Origin: Photobacterium pectinilyticum | GTDB taxonomy: Bacteria; Pseudomonadota; Gammaproteobacteria; Enterobacterales; Vibrionaceae | Direction: 5' to 3' | DNA: 64,000 nucleotides | NCBI RefSeq assembly: GCF_024357955.1 | Contig: NZ_JANEYT010000002.1 | Coordinates: 1 to 64,000, forward strand | In this document: positions 35,987-44,374 of the stretch, piece by piece | How the letters are laid out: every line of letters begins with the position of its first letter | Position numbering within the stretch: position 1 is the stretch's first letter | The notes under the pieces: model-generated | Database searches by the model: none | The model's input: only the letters and a program-made list of their open reading frames with translations | What the model was told of the DNA's origin: nothing | Program-made: the position numbers and the translations under genes

Positions 35987-36307
35987 ATGTCAGAAGTGTG
36001 GTGTAAAATCTACGATGCCGGTAACGCCCTTGAAGCGCATAGCCTTAAGGGGATGCTGGAAGCCAGGCAAATTGAGGTTCAGCTCAGCGGCGAGGGGCTA
36101 GGTGCCGCCGCCGGTGAGCTGCCAGCCAATGTGGTAGAAGTCGGCTTATGGGTAAAAGCGTCTCAGCAATCCAGTGCCCAGTTACTGTTAGAGCAGTATG
36201 AACATGCCGATCCGTCGGGGTGGTTCTGCCCGGTTTGTGGGGAGGCCAATGGCAGCCAGTTCGAATTGTGTTGGCAGTGCGGGCAGGACAGGTTGGCGGA
36301 GCTATAA
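35987..36307 (+). CDS. DUF2007 domain protein with C-terminal zinc ribbon
   Basis: A 106-residue cytosolic protein: residues about 3-75 form a DUF2007-like domain (VWCKIYDAGNALEAHSLKGM, LWVKASQQSSAQLLLEQY), and the tail carries a rubredoxin-like zinc site CPVC followed by CWQC. Start at 35987, with GGGGA 5 bases upstream; an ATG four codons earlier is the alternative. DUF2007 proteins are thought to be small regulators, with no fixed role. Confidence 0.82.
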   Translation: MSEVWCKIYDAGNALEAHSLKGMLEARQIEVQLSGEGLGAAAGELPANVVEVGLWVKASQQSSAQLLLEQYEHADPSGWFCPVCGEANGSQFELCWQCGQDRLAEL

Positions 36308-36404
36308 ACATACATATAAAATGCATTAATTTGTTTTTGGTCAAATATTCCGCTGCAGGTGGCCGTTACAATGGTGAAATTGTGCGGTGAAGAGAATACT
36401 TACG

Positions 36405-36650
36405 ATGAGTGATAATCAAGTTCATGCCCATAACCTGTTGAATATGTTATTGGCCGCTGAAACCCCATATACCTTTGCTAGCCTGAAGCAGGCGATTGTT
36501 GCTGAATATGGCGAAGATGTGCGTTTCTATACGTGCAGCCAGCAAGACCTGACATTTGATGCTTTGATGACTTTCCTATTAGATCGTCGTAAGGTGCTAC
36601 AGGACGGCGAGTATGTCGCGGCAAACCGTGAACGGATGTGCAACCACTAG
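36405..36650 (+). CDS. YecH-family metal-binding protein
   Basis: An 81-residue protein resembling E. coli YecH (DUF2492): an N-terminal HAHNLLNMLL segment, EYGEDVRFYTCSQQDLTFDALMTFL in the middle and a terminal CNH. The His and Cys positions suggest metal binding. Start at 36405 (MSDNQVHAH), although the GTG at 36387 extends the frame; the ribosome binding site is weak for both. Function unknown. Confidence 0.82.
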   Translation: MSDNQVHAHNLLNMLLAAETPYTFASLKQAIVAEYGEDVRFYTCSQQDLTFDALMTFLLDRRKVLQDGEYVAANRERMCNH

Positions 36651-36663
36651 TTCTGTTTTTAGT

Positions 36664-36681
36664 TGGCTAGCGCCCGCTAGC
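36664..36681 (+). terminator. Weak hairpin after the YecH-like gene
   Basis: GGCTAGC / GCTAGCC, a 7-base stem 14 bases past the stop with only a short T stretch; terminator role is tentative. Confidence 0.4.
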
Positions 36682-36820
36682 CGCTTTGATACATGGGTGG
36701 TAAAAATATCGCCACCCTGCTGATGCTTTGTTATACTCCTCCGCCTCTGATTGGCTTTCTGGCTGATCGTTCTTAATTCTTAATACTTCTTTTACTTTTT
36801 CTCTATCTGAGGTCTGCTCT

Positions 36821-37411
36821 GTGGAAATTATTTCTGCGGCGGTCATGCTATTTCTGATCATGGATCCGCTCGGCAATTTGCCGGTTATGTTGTCTATCTT
36901 GCGGCATATTGAGCCTAAGCGTCGTCGCTTTATTATGGTTAGGGAGCTGTTGATTGCTTTGGTGATCTTGCTGTTGTTCCTGTTCGGTGGCCAGAAAATG
37001 CTGAACTTCCTGCATGTCTCGACAGAGACCGTCAGCATCTCCGGCGGTATCATTTTATTCTTGATAGCGATTAGGATGATTTTCCCGCAGCCCGGTGGGG
37101 TAACTGGACTTGCCGCGGGTGAAGAGCCATTTATTGTGCCGATGGCGATCCCGATGATTGCCGGACCGTCAGTGCTGGCATCGCTGCTGTTGTTATCGAA
37201 TCAGGATCCAGGCCGTACTACGGATTGGGTGATTGCCGTGTTGTTGGCGTGGGGAGCATCATTTGTGATTTTGATGTTCTATGAAGTGTTCAACCGCTTA
37301 CTTGGCGAGAAGGGACTCAAGGCCGTTGAGCGCTTGATGGGGTTGTTATTGATCATGATATCGACCCAGATGTTCCTGGATGGGATCCGAAAATTTTTCA
37401 TGATGTCTTAA
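36821..37411 (+). CDS. yhgN: MarC/YhgN-family membrane protein
   Basis: A 196-residue protein with six helices, very like E. coli YhgN (MarC/NAAT family): AAVMLFLIMDPLGNLPVMLSI, the EPKRRRFIMVRELLIALVIL region and GEEPFIVPMAIPMIAGPSVL. The start is a GTG at 36821 with GAGGT 7 bases upstream. The family was once thought to export antibiotics; the transport substrate is not established. Followed by a bidirectional terminator. Confidence 0.9.
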   Translation: MEIISAAVMLFLIMDPLGNLPVMLSILRHIEPKRRRFIMVRELLIALVILLLFLFGGQKMLNFLHVSTETVSISGGIILFLIAIRMIFPQPGGVTGLAAGEEPFIVPMAIPMIAGPSVLASLLLLSNQDPGRTTDWVIAVLLAWGASFVILMFYEVFNRLLGEKGLKAVERLMGLLLIMISTQMFLDGIRKFFMMS

Positions 37412-37414
37412 TGG

Positions 37415-37450
37415 AAAAAGAGCGAGGTTATTAATCTCGCTCTTTTTTTT
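37415..37450. terminator. Bidirectional terminator yhgN/yhhL
   Basis: AAAAAGAGCGAG / CTCGCTCTTTTT with a T-run, between converging genes. Confidence 0.9.
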
Positions 37451-37465
37451 CAATTTTTGCTGGTT

Positions 37466-37732
37466 TTACATCATATGCTTGCGTCGGATATCAAGCAGGG
37501 CAAAAATGCCGAAGATCAATATTGACCACTTTTCCCAGCGGGTCATGGTAATTTTGTCACCGAAAGCACCGATGAAAATCAGCATTTGCAGGCCATGCAT
37601 CATGAACAAGAACCCGGTCATGATATAGAGTGCCATTGCTGCGACCCCAGGAAACGGGTGAAAAATGTTGATTAGCAAAATCAGCCAGACAAAGCCGATC
37701 GCCGCTTTAGCAAGTAAAATCAGTGCTTTCAT
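37466..37732 (-). CDS. yhhL: DUF1145 protein YhhL
   Basis: An 88-residue protein with three hydrophobic helices and a basic tail (DIRRKHMM), of the DUF1145 family. Its ATG overlaps the rsmD stop by four bases (ATGA), so the two genes are translationally coupled, as in E. coli. Function unknown. Confidence 0.87.
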   Translation of the reverse strand: MKALILLAKAAIGFVWLILLINIFHPFPGVAAMALYIMTGFLFMMHGLQMLIFIGAFGDKITMTRWEKWSILIFGIFALLDIRRKHMM

Positions 37733-38334
37733 GCTCCCTCTCTTTCGAATAAGCGGTAACAGACCTGTCCCGCTGTTTTTTCCCTGTGAAGTTGCCAGTG
37801 GGCTGGCGTCACTGGTTCTCCGAATTCTTTTTCTGCTTCAATGTAAATAACGGCATGGGGCGATAGCCAGTTATTTAGTTCAAGCAGAGCTATCGCTTCA
37901 TCAAGCAGGCCTTTGCGAAAAGGAGGGTCGATAAACACCACATCATGCGGGGTGCCAGACTGCTTTAAGAACGCCAGGCTGTCGGTATTGAGTACCTTGG
38001 CGTTGTCGGCATCGAGCGTTGCTCGGTTTTTTTCTAGCTGTTCAGCGGCTTTTTTGTCGAGCTCTAGCATGGTGACATGGCTAGCTCCTCGGGAAAGGGC
38101 CTCAAAGCTTAAACTGCCGCTGCCGGTGAACAGGTCAAGGCAGCGGGACTCAATAATGTCTTGCGCCAACCAGTTGAAAACGGTCTCTTTGACTCGATCT
38201 GTGGTCGGGCGAAGGCCTTCAACGTCGTGAACGGGCAGTTTACGCCCGCGCCAGCGCCCGCTGATGATCCTTACGAACCCGTCACGGCCACTGTTTGGCG
38301 TATTTTGCCCTGATTGTTGTCTGCGTCTTGTCAT
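37729..38334 (-). CDS. rsmD: 16S rRNA (guanine(966)-N2)-methyltransferase
   Basis: A 201-residue SAM-dependent methyltransferase that modifies G966 of 16S rRNA. It has VRIISGRWRGRKLPV at the start of the domain, the SAM loop LDLFTGSGSLSFEALSRGA, and catalytic DPPF in VVFIDPPFRKG. The gene diverges from ftsY and is followed by yhhL, the same arrangement as in E. coli. Confidence 0.94.
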   Translation of the reverse strand: MTRRRQQSGQNTPNSGRDGFVRIISGRWRGRKLPVHDVEGLRPTTDRVKETVFNWLAQDIIESRCLDLFTGSGSLSFEALSRGASHVTMLELDKKAAEQLEKNRATLDADNAKVLNTDSLAFLKQSGTPHDVVFIDPPFRKGLLDEAIALLELNNWLSPHAVIYIEAEKEFGEPVTPAHWQLHREKTAGQVCYRLFEREGA

Positions 38335-38478
38335 AGATTTCTTCGACCGTTTAGAAAATGATAGTATACCTAAACCCCTCGGCAGTATGCGAAAACAAGC
38401 ATGCCGAAATTATGCCGCTGAGGGAATACACCTGTGTTTAGGCCGCAAATTGTACCAATCAAGCTCTAGGATTTGCCA

Positions 38479-39822
38479 ATGGCAGAAAAAAAGAAACGCG
38501 GATTATTTTCGTGGTTGGGTTTTGGCTCTGAGGAGCAAACCGAACAAAATCAAGAACAATCAACTGTTTCAGCTGAAGCTGACGCGGTAAAAGAACAATC
38601 GAATGAACAGCTAGATGTTGAGGCTGCAGCGAAAGCAGCGGCGGACGCCGAAGCCGAGGCGGCAGTGAAAGCAGCGGCGGACGCCGAAGTCGAAGCGGCA
38701 GCGAAAGCAGCGGCGGACGCCGAAGCCGAGGCGGCAGCGAAAGCAGCGGCGGACGCCGAAGCCGAGGCGGCAGCGAAAGCAGCGGCAGAAGCCGAAGCTG
38801 AAGCTCAAGTGACTGCTGAGGAAGAAGCCAAGGCACAAGAAACCCGGTTGCAAGAAAATCAGTTACAAGATGCTGAGGCCCTGCAAGAAAAACCGAAGAG
38901 CGAAGGCTTCTTCGCCCGCTTGATGCGTGGCCTGAAGAAAACTAAGAGTAATTTCGGCTCGGGCTTTGCCAGCTTGTTCCGTGGCAAGAAAATTGACGAT
39001 GATTTGTTCGAGGAGCTGGAAGAGCAGCTGCTGATGGCTGATGTCGGTATGGACACGACGCTTAAGATCATCGAAAACCTGACCGAAAAAGCTGATCGCA
39101 AATCATTGAAAGATGGTGATGCCCTGTATGGCCTGCTGAAAGAAGAGTTGGCCGACATGCTGGCCAAGGTCGAGCAGCCGTTGCTAATTGATGATGCTAA
39201 GAAGCCCTATGTGATCTTGATGGTTGGGGTGAACGGTGTCGGTAAGACCACTACCATAGGTAAACTGGCCAAGCAGTTCCAGAGTCAGGGTAAATCAGTG
39301 ATGCTGGCCGCCGGTGATACCTTCCGTGCCGCGGCGGTTGAACAGCTGCAAGTTTGGGGTGAGCGTAACAATGTCCCCGTTGTTGCCCAGCACACTGGGG
39401 CTGACAGTGCCTCGGTGATTTACGATGCAATCGAGTCGGCCAAGGCGAAAAACGTTGACGTGGTGATCGCCGATACTGCCGGACGCCTGCAAAACAAAGG
39501 CAACCTGATGGAAGAATTACGCAAGATTGTCCGCGTGATGAAGAAGGTTGACGTGCATGCGCCGCATGAAATTATGCTAACCGTCGACGCCGGTACTGGA
39601 CAGAATGCGATCAGCCAGGCCAAGTTGTTCAGCGAGGTGGCACCGGTGACCGGTATTACCCTGACCAAACTGGACGGCACCGCTAAAGGTGGTGTGATCT
39701 TTGCGATTGCCGATCAGTTCAATATTCCAATCCGCTACATCGGTATTGGTGAAGGGATCGAGGATTTACGCCCGTTTGCGGCGGATGAATTTATCGAAGC
39801 GCTGTTTAGTGACGAGGATTAA
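38479..39822 (+). CDS. ftsY: Signal recognition particle receptor FtsY
   Basis: A 447-residue GTPase that docks SRP-ribosome complexes at the membrane. The N-terminal acidic A domain (residues about 1-130) contains five tandem 12-residue Ala/Glu/Lys repeats. The NG domain follows: GVNGVGKTTTIGKLA (G1), DTAGR (G3), TKLDGTAKGG (G4). Start at 38479 (MAEKKKRGLFSWLGF), with TAGGAT 7 bases upstream; a TTG two codons earlier is less likely. First gene of ftsY-ftsE-ftsX. Confidence 0.96.
   Translation: MAEKKKRGLFSWLGFGSEEQTEQNQEQSTVSAEADAVKEQSNEQLDVEAAAKAAADAEAEAAVKAAADAEVEAAAKAAADAEAEAAAKAAADAEAEAAAKAAAEAEAEAQVTAEEEAKAQETRLQENQLQDAEALQEKPKSEGFFARLMRGLKKTKSNFGSGFASLFRGKKIDDDLFEELEEQLLMADVGMDTTLKIIENLTEKADRKSLKDGDALYGLLKEELADMLAKVEQPLLIDDAKKPYVILMVGVNGVGKTTTIGKLAKQFQSQGKSVMLAAGDTFRAAAVEQLQVWGERNNVPVVAQHTGADSASVIYDAIESAKAKNVDVVIADTAGRLQNKGNLMEELRKIVRVMKKVDVHAPHEIMLTVDAGTGQNAISQAKLFSEVAPVTGITLTKLDGTAKGGVIFAIADQFNIPIRYIGIGEGIEDLRPFAADEFIEALFSDED
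38623..38802 (+). repeat. In-frame 36-base tandem repeat within ftsY, five copies
   Basis: Five 36-base units encode AAAKAAADAEAE and close variants (AAVKAAADAEVE, AAAKAAAEAEAE). Units 3 and 4 are identical at the DNA level. The region is predicted to be a charged alpha-helical or coiled stretch in the acidic A domain. Confidence 0.95.
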
Positions 39823-39825
39823 AGT

Positions 39826-40497
39826 GTGATTCGGTTTCAGCAGGTAAGTAAGGCTTATCGGGGCGGACGCCAAGCCCTGCAAAAGGTCGATTTCCATCTG
39901 CAACCAGCAGATATGGCGTTTCTGACCGGGCATTCGGGTGCGGGTAAGAGTACCCTGCTGAAACTGATCTGTGCCATCGAGCGTCCAAGTGACGGCAAGA
40001 TCATATTCAATGGGCATGATATAACTCGTCTTGAGAATAAGCAGATCCCGTTCCTACGTCGCAATATCGGTATTATATTTCAGGACCATAAGTTGTTGAT
40101 GGATAGGACTATCTACGACAACGTAGCGCTGCCGCTGCGGGTCGAACTGGCCACTGAGAATGAGATCAAGCGCCGAGTATCGGCGGCACTCGACAAGGTC
40201 GGCCTGCTGGACAAGGCCCGTTGTCTACCGGTCCAGCTCTCCGGGGGCGAGCAACAGCGGGTGGGTATTGCCCGGGCGATAGTCAACAAGCCGATGTTAT
40301 TACTGGCCGATGAGCCGACCGGTAATCTTGACGCGGCGTTATCACGCCAGATCATGTCATTGTTCGAAGAATTCAACCGGGTCGGAGTCACGGTGCTGAT
40401 GGCGACCCACGACACTTCATTGCTGACCACCCATCACTACCGCCGGTTGGATCTGCATCAGGGACAATTGAGGGAGTTAGCCAGTGGCGCAAAATAA
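39826..40497 (+). CDS. ftsE: Cell division ATP-binding protein FtsE
   Basis: A 223-residue ABC ATPase that with FtsX controls septal peptidoglycan hydrolases. Walker [10 protein letters not shown], signature [14 protein letters not shown], Walker [13 protein letters not shown], switch His in MATHD. It starts with GTG 3 bases after the ftsY stop, with GAGGAT 6 bases upstream. Length matches the E. coli protein. Confidence 0.95.
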   Translation: MIRFQQVSKAYRGGRQALQKVDFHLQPADMAFLTGHSGAGKSTLLKLICAIERPSDGKIIFNGHDITRLENKQIPFLRRNIGIIFQDHKLLMDRTIYDNVALPLRVELATENEIKRRVSAALDKVGLLDKARCLPVQLSGGEQQRVGIARAIVNKPMLLLADEPTGNLDAALSRQIMSLFEEFNRVGVTVLMATHDTSLLTTHHYRRLDLHQGQLRELASGAK

Positions 40498-41410
40498 AAC
40501 CGGCTTTTTTGCCTTGCACAAACAGCAATGTAAGCAGTCACTCGCTGACATGATACGCCGTCCGCTGGGCAACATCCTGACCTTGGCAGTATTGGCTTTT
40601 GCCTTGACCCTGCCGACCAGCTTCTATCTGTTTGCCAAGAATGTCACTCTAGTGGCGCAGGTGTGGCAGAACCCGACTCAGATGACGGTATATGTAGAGC
40701 CGGGTACGTCGGCAGGACGGGTTAAGCAATTGCATGATGAACTGGTCCAATGGCCAGAGATCGAATCGCTGGAATCTATTTCTCCTGAACAGGGACTGGT
40801 TGAATTTCGCCAGCAGGCGGGGTTTGAACAAGCCCTGAGTCTGCTTGATGACAATCCGTTGCCTGCAGTGTTGATAGTCAAGCCGACCGAGGCTTGGCAA
40901 CTGGATGCTAAGGCGACCGAACTCGCCTCGCGTCTGCGCCTCGAGAACGGGGTGGATGAAGTACGTCTCGACAGCGATTGGCTCCAGCGTTTGGCTGCGA
41001 TTAAGCAACTTGTGGTTATTCTGGCTATGATTATCTCCGGGCTGATGCTGTTTGCGGTGTTCTTGATTGTTGGAAATACCCTGCGTTTGCAGGTACTTAA
41101 CCAGCGTGATGAAATTCAGGTTATGAAGCTGGTCGGGGCTACCGACAGTTTTATCCTGCGCCCTTATCTCTATACCGGTGTTTGGTATGGTTTGATCGGC
41201 GGTGTGGCGGCATGGGTCCTGACTGCATTGGTTGCGATGCTGCTGGATGGCGCAGTAGCCCACTTGGCTAATTTGTATGACAGCCCGTTTAGAATGGTCG
41301 GTTTTAGCTGGGATGAATCATTGATTTTGTTGATGATATCGGTTTTTCTTGGCTTATTGGCTGCGCGTTTGTCTGCCGGGCGTCATTTGAAAGAAATTGA
41401 ACCTATCTGA
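40484..41410 (+). CDS. ftsX: Cell division protein FtsX
   Basis: A 308-residue inner-membrane partner of FtsE with four helices (about residues 30-55, 180-205, 230-255, 275-295) and a large periplasmic loop after the first. The start GTG overlaps the end of ftsE by 14 bases, with GGGAG upstream, typical of translational coupling. The mobile-element-free order ftsY-ftsE-ftsX-rpoH is conserved. Confidence 0.93.
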   Translation: MAQNKTGFFALHKQQCKQSLADMIRRPLGNILTLAVLAFALTLPTSFYLFAKNVTLVAQVWQNPTQMTVYVEPGTSAGRVKQLHDELVQWPEIESLESISPEQGLVEFRQQAGFEQALSLLDDNPLPAVLIVKPTEAWQLDAKATELASRLRLENGVDEVRLDSDWLQRLAAIKQLVVILAMIISGLMLFAVFLIVGNTLRLQVLNQRDEIQVMKLVGATDSFILRPYLYTGVWYGLIGGVAAWVLTALVAMLLDGAVAHLANLYDSPFRMVGFSWDESLILLMISVFLGLLAARLSAGRHLKEIEPI

Positions 41411-41532
41411 CATTTTTAACTCTACAAATAGTGTAAATTACGCGGCTTACTTGCAATGGGGCCTATTTTACAGGCATCATTGGCGGTTCATGCAATTTCG
41501 CATTGGTACAAAAAATAAACGAGGTTTGTTGA

Positions 41533-42393
41533 ATGACAAAAGAGATGACTTCAATGGCTCTGGTTACTGCAGATAGTCTGGATAGTTATGTCCAGAGCGT
41601 TAACGGCTATCCTATGCTGTCGGCGGAGCAGGAGCGCGAGTTAGCTGAGCGTCTTCATTTTGATGGTGATCTTAATGCTGCGAAAGCATTGGTTATGTCT
41701 CATCTGCGCTTTGTTGTTCACATCGCTCGTGGCTATTCTGGCTACGGCTTGCCAATGGCTGATTTGGTTCAGGAAGGCAATATTGGCTTGATGAAAGCCG
41801 TCAAGCGATTCAATCCGGAAGTCGGGGTTCGCTTGGTGTCATTTGCTGTTCACTGGATCAAAGCTGAGATCCATGAGTATGTTCTACGTAACTGGCGTAT
41901 TGTTAAGGTTGCGACAACCAAAGCCCAGCGCAAATTGTTCTTTAACCTTCGTAAGGCCAAAAAGCGTCTTGGTTGGTTCAACAATGATGAAGTCGCGATG
42001 GTCGCCGAGCAGCTCGGTGTTGAGGCGAACGAAGTTCGTGAAATGGAGTCCCGCCTTGCAGCCCAAGATCCGGCTTTTGAAATGCCAGCCGAAGATGATG
42101 ATCGCGGCATTAGCTACAGTGCGCCAGCGTATTATCTTGAAGATAAGTCATCGGATGTAGCCTTGAGCGTTGAGGAAAACAACTGGGAAGCCCACGCGAA
42201 TAACCGTTTATCTAACGCCCTATCTGGCCTTGATGAGCGAAGCCAGCACATTGTGCGCTCGCGTTGGTTGGAAGATAGCAAGTCGACCTTGCAAGAGCTG
42301 GCAGAACACTACCAGGTTTCAGCCGAGCGGATCCGCCAGCTAGAGAAAAATGCGATGAAAAAGCTTAAGGAAGCAGTGGGGGATTTTGCCTGA
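41533..42393 (+). CDS. rpoH: RNA polymerase heat-shock sigma factor (sigma-32)
   Basis: A 286-residue sigma factor with region 2 ([33 protein letters not shown]), the RpoH-specific box [18 protein letters not shown] at about residues 133-150, and region 4 at the end ([20 protein letters not shown]). Length matches E. coli RpoH (284). A GAGG site precedes the ATG by 8 bases. In the family, translation is thermo-regulated through mRNA structure in the 5' coding region; I have not tested this here. Confidence 0.97.
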   Translation: MTKEMTSMALVTADSLDSYVQSVNGYPMLSAEQERELAERLHFDGDLNAAKALVMSHLRFVVHIARGYSGYGLPMADLVQEGNIGLMKAVKRFNPEVGVRLVSFAVHWIKAEIHEYVLRNWRIVKVATTKAQRKLFFNLRKAKKRLGWFNNDEVAMVAEQLGVEANEVREMESRLAAQDPAFEMPAEDDDRGISYSAPAYYLEDKSSDVALSVEENNWEAHANNRLSNALSGLDERSQHIVRSRWLEDSKSTLQELAEHYQVSAERIRQLEKNAMKKLKEAVGDFA

Positions 42394-42407
42394 GGATCTT
42401 CGGCAAA

Positions 42408-42608
42408 CTATCCACAAATCGCGAAGAGATAAAACCAGCCATAGGCTGGTTTTTTTGTGCCTAAAATCCGGGAGATACCTCACAAAAACAAGGCGAAATG
42501 TGACGTTAAAAGGGTTTTATCCACAGCTTTTTACATGATCCGATCTACATGTAGTGGATCCAATTTTTACAAAACACATTATCAACGCAATCCACAGCGT
42601 TGTCCACA
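42408..42608 (+). promoter_or_regulatory. Cluster of four DnaA-box-like sites, same orientation
   Basis: Sites at 42408 (CTATCCACA), 42517 (TTATCCACA, a perfect box), 42588 (CAATCCACA) and 42600 (TTGTCCACA) all read on the plus strand. The last two are 12 bases apart. Between the perfect box and the last pair is a palindrome CTACATGTAG (42545-42554) inside an outer GATCC/GGATC repeat. The remaining 42609-42864 holds the glpE promoter region, with no other gene. Confidence 0.5.
42431..42457 (+). terminator. Terminator of rpoH
   Basis: AAAACCAGCC ATA GGCTGGTTTTTTT, a strong hairpin 38 bases after the stop. Confidence 0.9.
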
Positions 42609-42864
42609 GCTGGTGGTGTTTTAATCATCTTGAGGTCGGGGGATTGGCTGCTCTTATTGTCAGCCCTTGCCATACGCGGCTTCAGCTTCGTTTTTCGTTT
42701 GGCTGATATCCCTATTTATTCGATGGGGTTGTGAGTAACTTGATCGGTTACAATGGAAAAATAAGATGGTGTGAGAGGGTTTCAGCCAAAACGGACGATC
42801 GTCACATTTTTCCTGGGCGGGTGTTCCCGCCTGTTGATCAATACCAATAAGAGTCAGCGTAATT

Positions 42865-43194
42865 ATGGATCAATTTGAACATATTTCTGCCGAGCAGGCC
42901 CATGTCTTGCTTACGAAGGATGGCAGCGAAGCGGTGCTGGTGGATATCCGCGATCCTCAGTCCTATGCCCTTAGCCATCCTGAAGGCGCGTTCCATCTAA
43001 CTAATGATACAATGGTCGCGTTTATGGATGAGGTTGATTTCGAGCAACCTGTGATTGTGATGTGTTACCACGGTGTCAGCAGCCAAGGGGCAGCCCAGTA
43101 CTTGCTTCATCAGGGCTTCGATTGTGTCTACAGCCTCGATGGTGGGTTTGAGGCCTGGAAACGCAGCGCATTTCCGTGTATCCAGATGGCCTGA
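42865..43194 (+). CDS. glpE: Thiosulfate sulfurtransferase GlpE
   Basis: A 109-residue single-domain rhodanese close to E. coli GlpE. Catalytic Cys is in the loop [13 protein letters not shown] (about residue 65), and [13 protein letters not shown] is the N-terminal rhodanese motif. It transfers sulfur from thiosulfate to cyanide or thiols; the biological acceptor is unsettled. First gene of the glp block, followed by glpG after 80 bases. Confidence 0.95.
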   Translation: MDQFEHISAEQAHVLLTKDGSEAVLVDIRDPQSYALSHPEGAFHLTNDTMVAFMDEVDFEQPVIVMCYHGVSSQGAAQYLLHQGFDCVYSLDGGFEAWKRSAFPCIQMA

Positions 43195-43274
43195 TCCCAA
43201 AGACGGCGGCGGGACAGGTATCGCTTGGCTTCATCACTTGATGTAGCCGAAAGTCTTTCACTGTGGAGATTGAT

Positions 43275-44105
43275 ATGCACCGCTTAGCCGGATTGAACAA
43301 CCCCCGCCAGGCGCAGGCGTTTATTGATTATATGGCCTCGCGTGGTATTTCGCTGGTAATGGCACCCGAACCCGAGGGGCTGTTTGCCTTGTGGCTGGAA
43401 GACGGACAGCATTGGGTGGAAGTAGAGGCTGAGCTCAACCAGTTTCTTTCCAATCCCTCTGATCGTAAGTACCAGGCAGCATCATGGGAGGTGGCTGAAA
43501 GTCGGACCGCCAAATTCCATTATCGCAGCCCTAGTTTACTCGGTTTGGTACGCGCCCAAGCCGGGCCGTTCACGCTCTTGGTGATGGCTGTTTCGGTCGT
43601 GATTTACCTGCTTTGGCTACTGGGATTGCAACAGCCCGTTTTTGCCCTGATGCACTTTCCGTTGATGGAGGGAGATGAGTGGCAGCTGTGGCGCTTTTTC
43701 TCCCATGCGCTGATCCACTTCTCGACCCTGCACGTGATCTTCAATTGTCTGTGGTGGTGGATCCTAGGTGGCCAGCTCGAACGGCACAGTGGCAGTGCTA
43801 AGCTTCTTCAGGTTTTTCTGATCTCGGCGTTGATCTCAGGGTTTGCCCAATTTTGGTTCCATGGCCCGAACTTCGGCGGCTTGTCTGGCGTGGTCTATGC
43901 CTTATTGGGTTATATTTGGTGGATGGGGTGGCTGGCGCCGCAACGCGGCTTATCCATTCCCAAGCCTTATGTCGTCTTTATGATCGCCTGGTTGGTGTTG
44001 GGGTTTGCCGATGTACTGGGCATGTCCATAGCCAATATGGCCCACCTCTTTGGCTTGCTCAGTGGCTGTGCCCTGGGGTGGGTGGATGCGAAGTTACGCC
44101 GATAG
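43275..44105 (+). CDS. glpG: Rhomboid intramembrane serine protease GlpG
   Basis: A 276-residue rhomboid protease. The cytosolic N-terminal domain (about residues 1-80) precedes six membrane helices. The catalytic Ser is in GLSGVVYALLGY, the His in MSIANMAHLFGLLSG, with the conserved HALIHFSTLHVIFNCLWWW before them. Start at 43275 (MHRLAGLNNPRQAQAFIDYM) is set by GGAG 6 bases upstream; a GTG four codons earlier overlaps it. Known substrates are orphan membrane subunits. Confidence 0.94.
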   Translation: MHRLAGLNNPRQAQAFIDYMASRGISLVMAPEPEGLFALWLEDGQHWVEVEAELNQFLSNPSDRKYQAASWEVAESRTAKFHYRSPSLLGLVRAQAGPFTLLVMAVSVVIYLLWLLGLQQPVFALMHFPLMEGDEWQLWRFFSHALIHFSTLHVIFNCLWWWILGGQLERHSGSAKLLQVFLISALISGFAQFWFHGPNFGGLSGVVYALLGYIWWMGWLAPQRGLSIPKPYVVFMIAWLVLGFADVLGMSIANMAHLFGLLSGCALGWVDAKLRR

Positions 44106-44125
44106 GTCTATGTTGGCGCTAAAAG

Positions 44126-44162
44126 AAGGTGAATATCTGTAATAGGGTGTTCACCTTTTTTG
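44126..44162 (+). terminator. Terminator after glpG
   Basis: AAGGTGAA / TTCACCTT with a 14-base loop, followed by TTTTTG; moderately strong. Confidence 0.75.
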
Positions 44163-44237
44163 TTGATATATCAAGCTAGTCCATACTTTCAGTGAAATCC
44201 CCCCGCATATTACTCCCAAGGCAGCGATTTAATCTGC

Positions 44238-44259
44238 ATATTTGACAACATTCACATTT
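44238..44259 (+). promoter_or_regulatory. CRP-like site upstream of glpT
   Basis: TTTGA, six bases (44246-44251), TCACA: a near match to the CRP consensus TGTGA-N6-TCACA with one mismatch, about 116 bases before the glpT start. CRP control of glpT is known in E. coli; the site itself is a motif match. Confidence 0.5.
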
Positions 44260-44374
44260 TCTTACCTTCATTAGAGCAATAATTTGCATACGTTGAGTGA
44301 AATTGATTACTTTCGCTCGCCTGGTATTCGTTTGTACCCATACCATCGCAACAAATTATAAAAAGGAATATTCT

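Noticed and set aside
38623-38802. CRISPR-like or intergenic repeat array
   Set aside because: The 36-base repeat has no spacers and is in frame within ftsY.
38459-38836. Leu/Pro/Arg repeat protein antisense to ftsY
   Set aside because: The repeats are simply the complement of the Ala/Glu/Lys repeat in ftsY.
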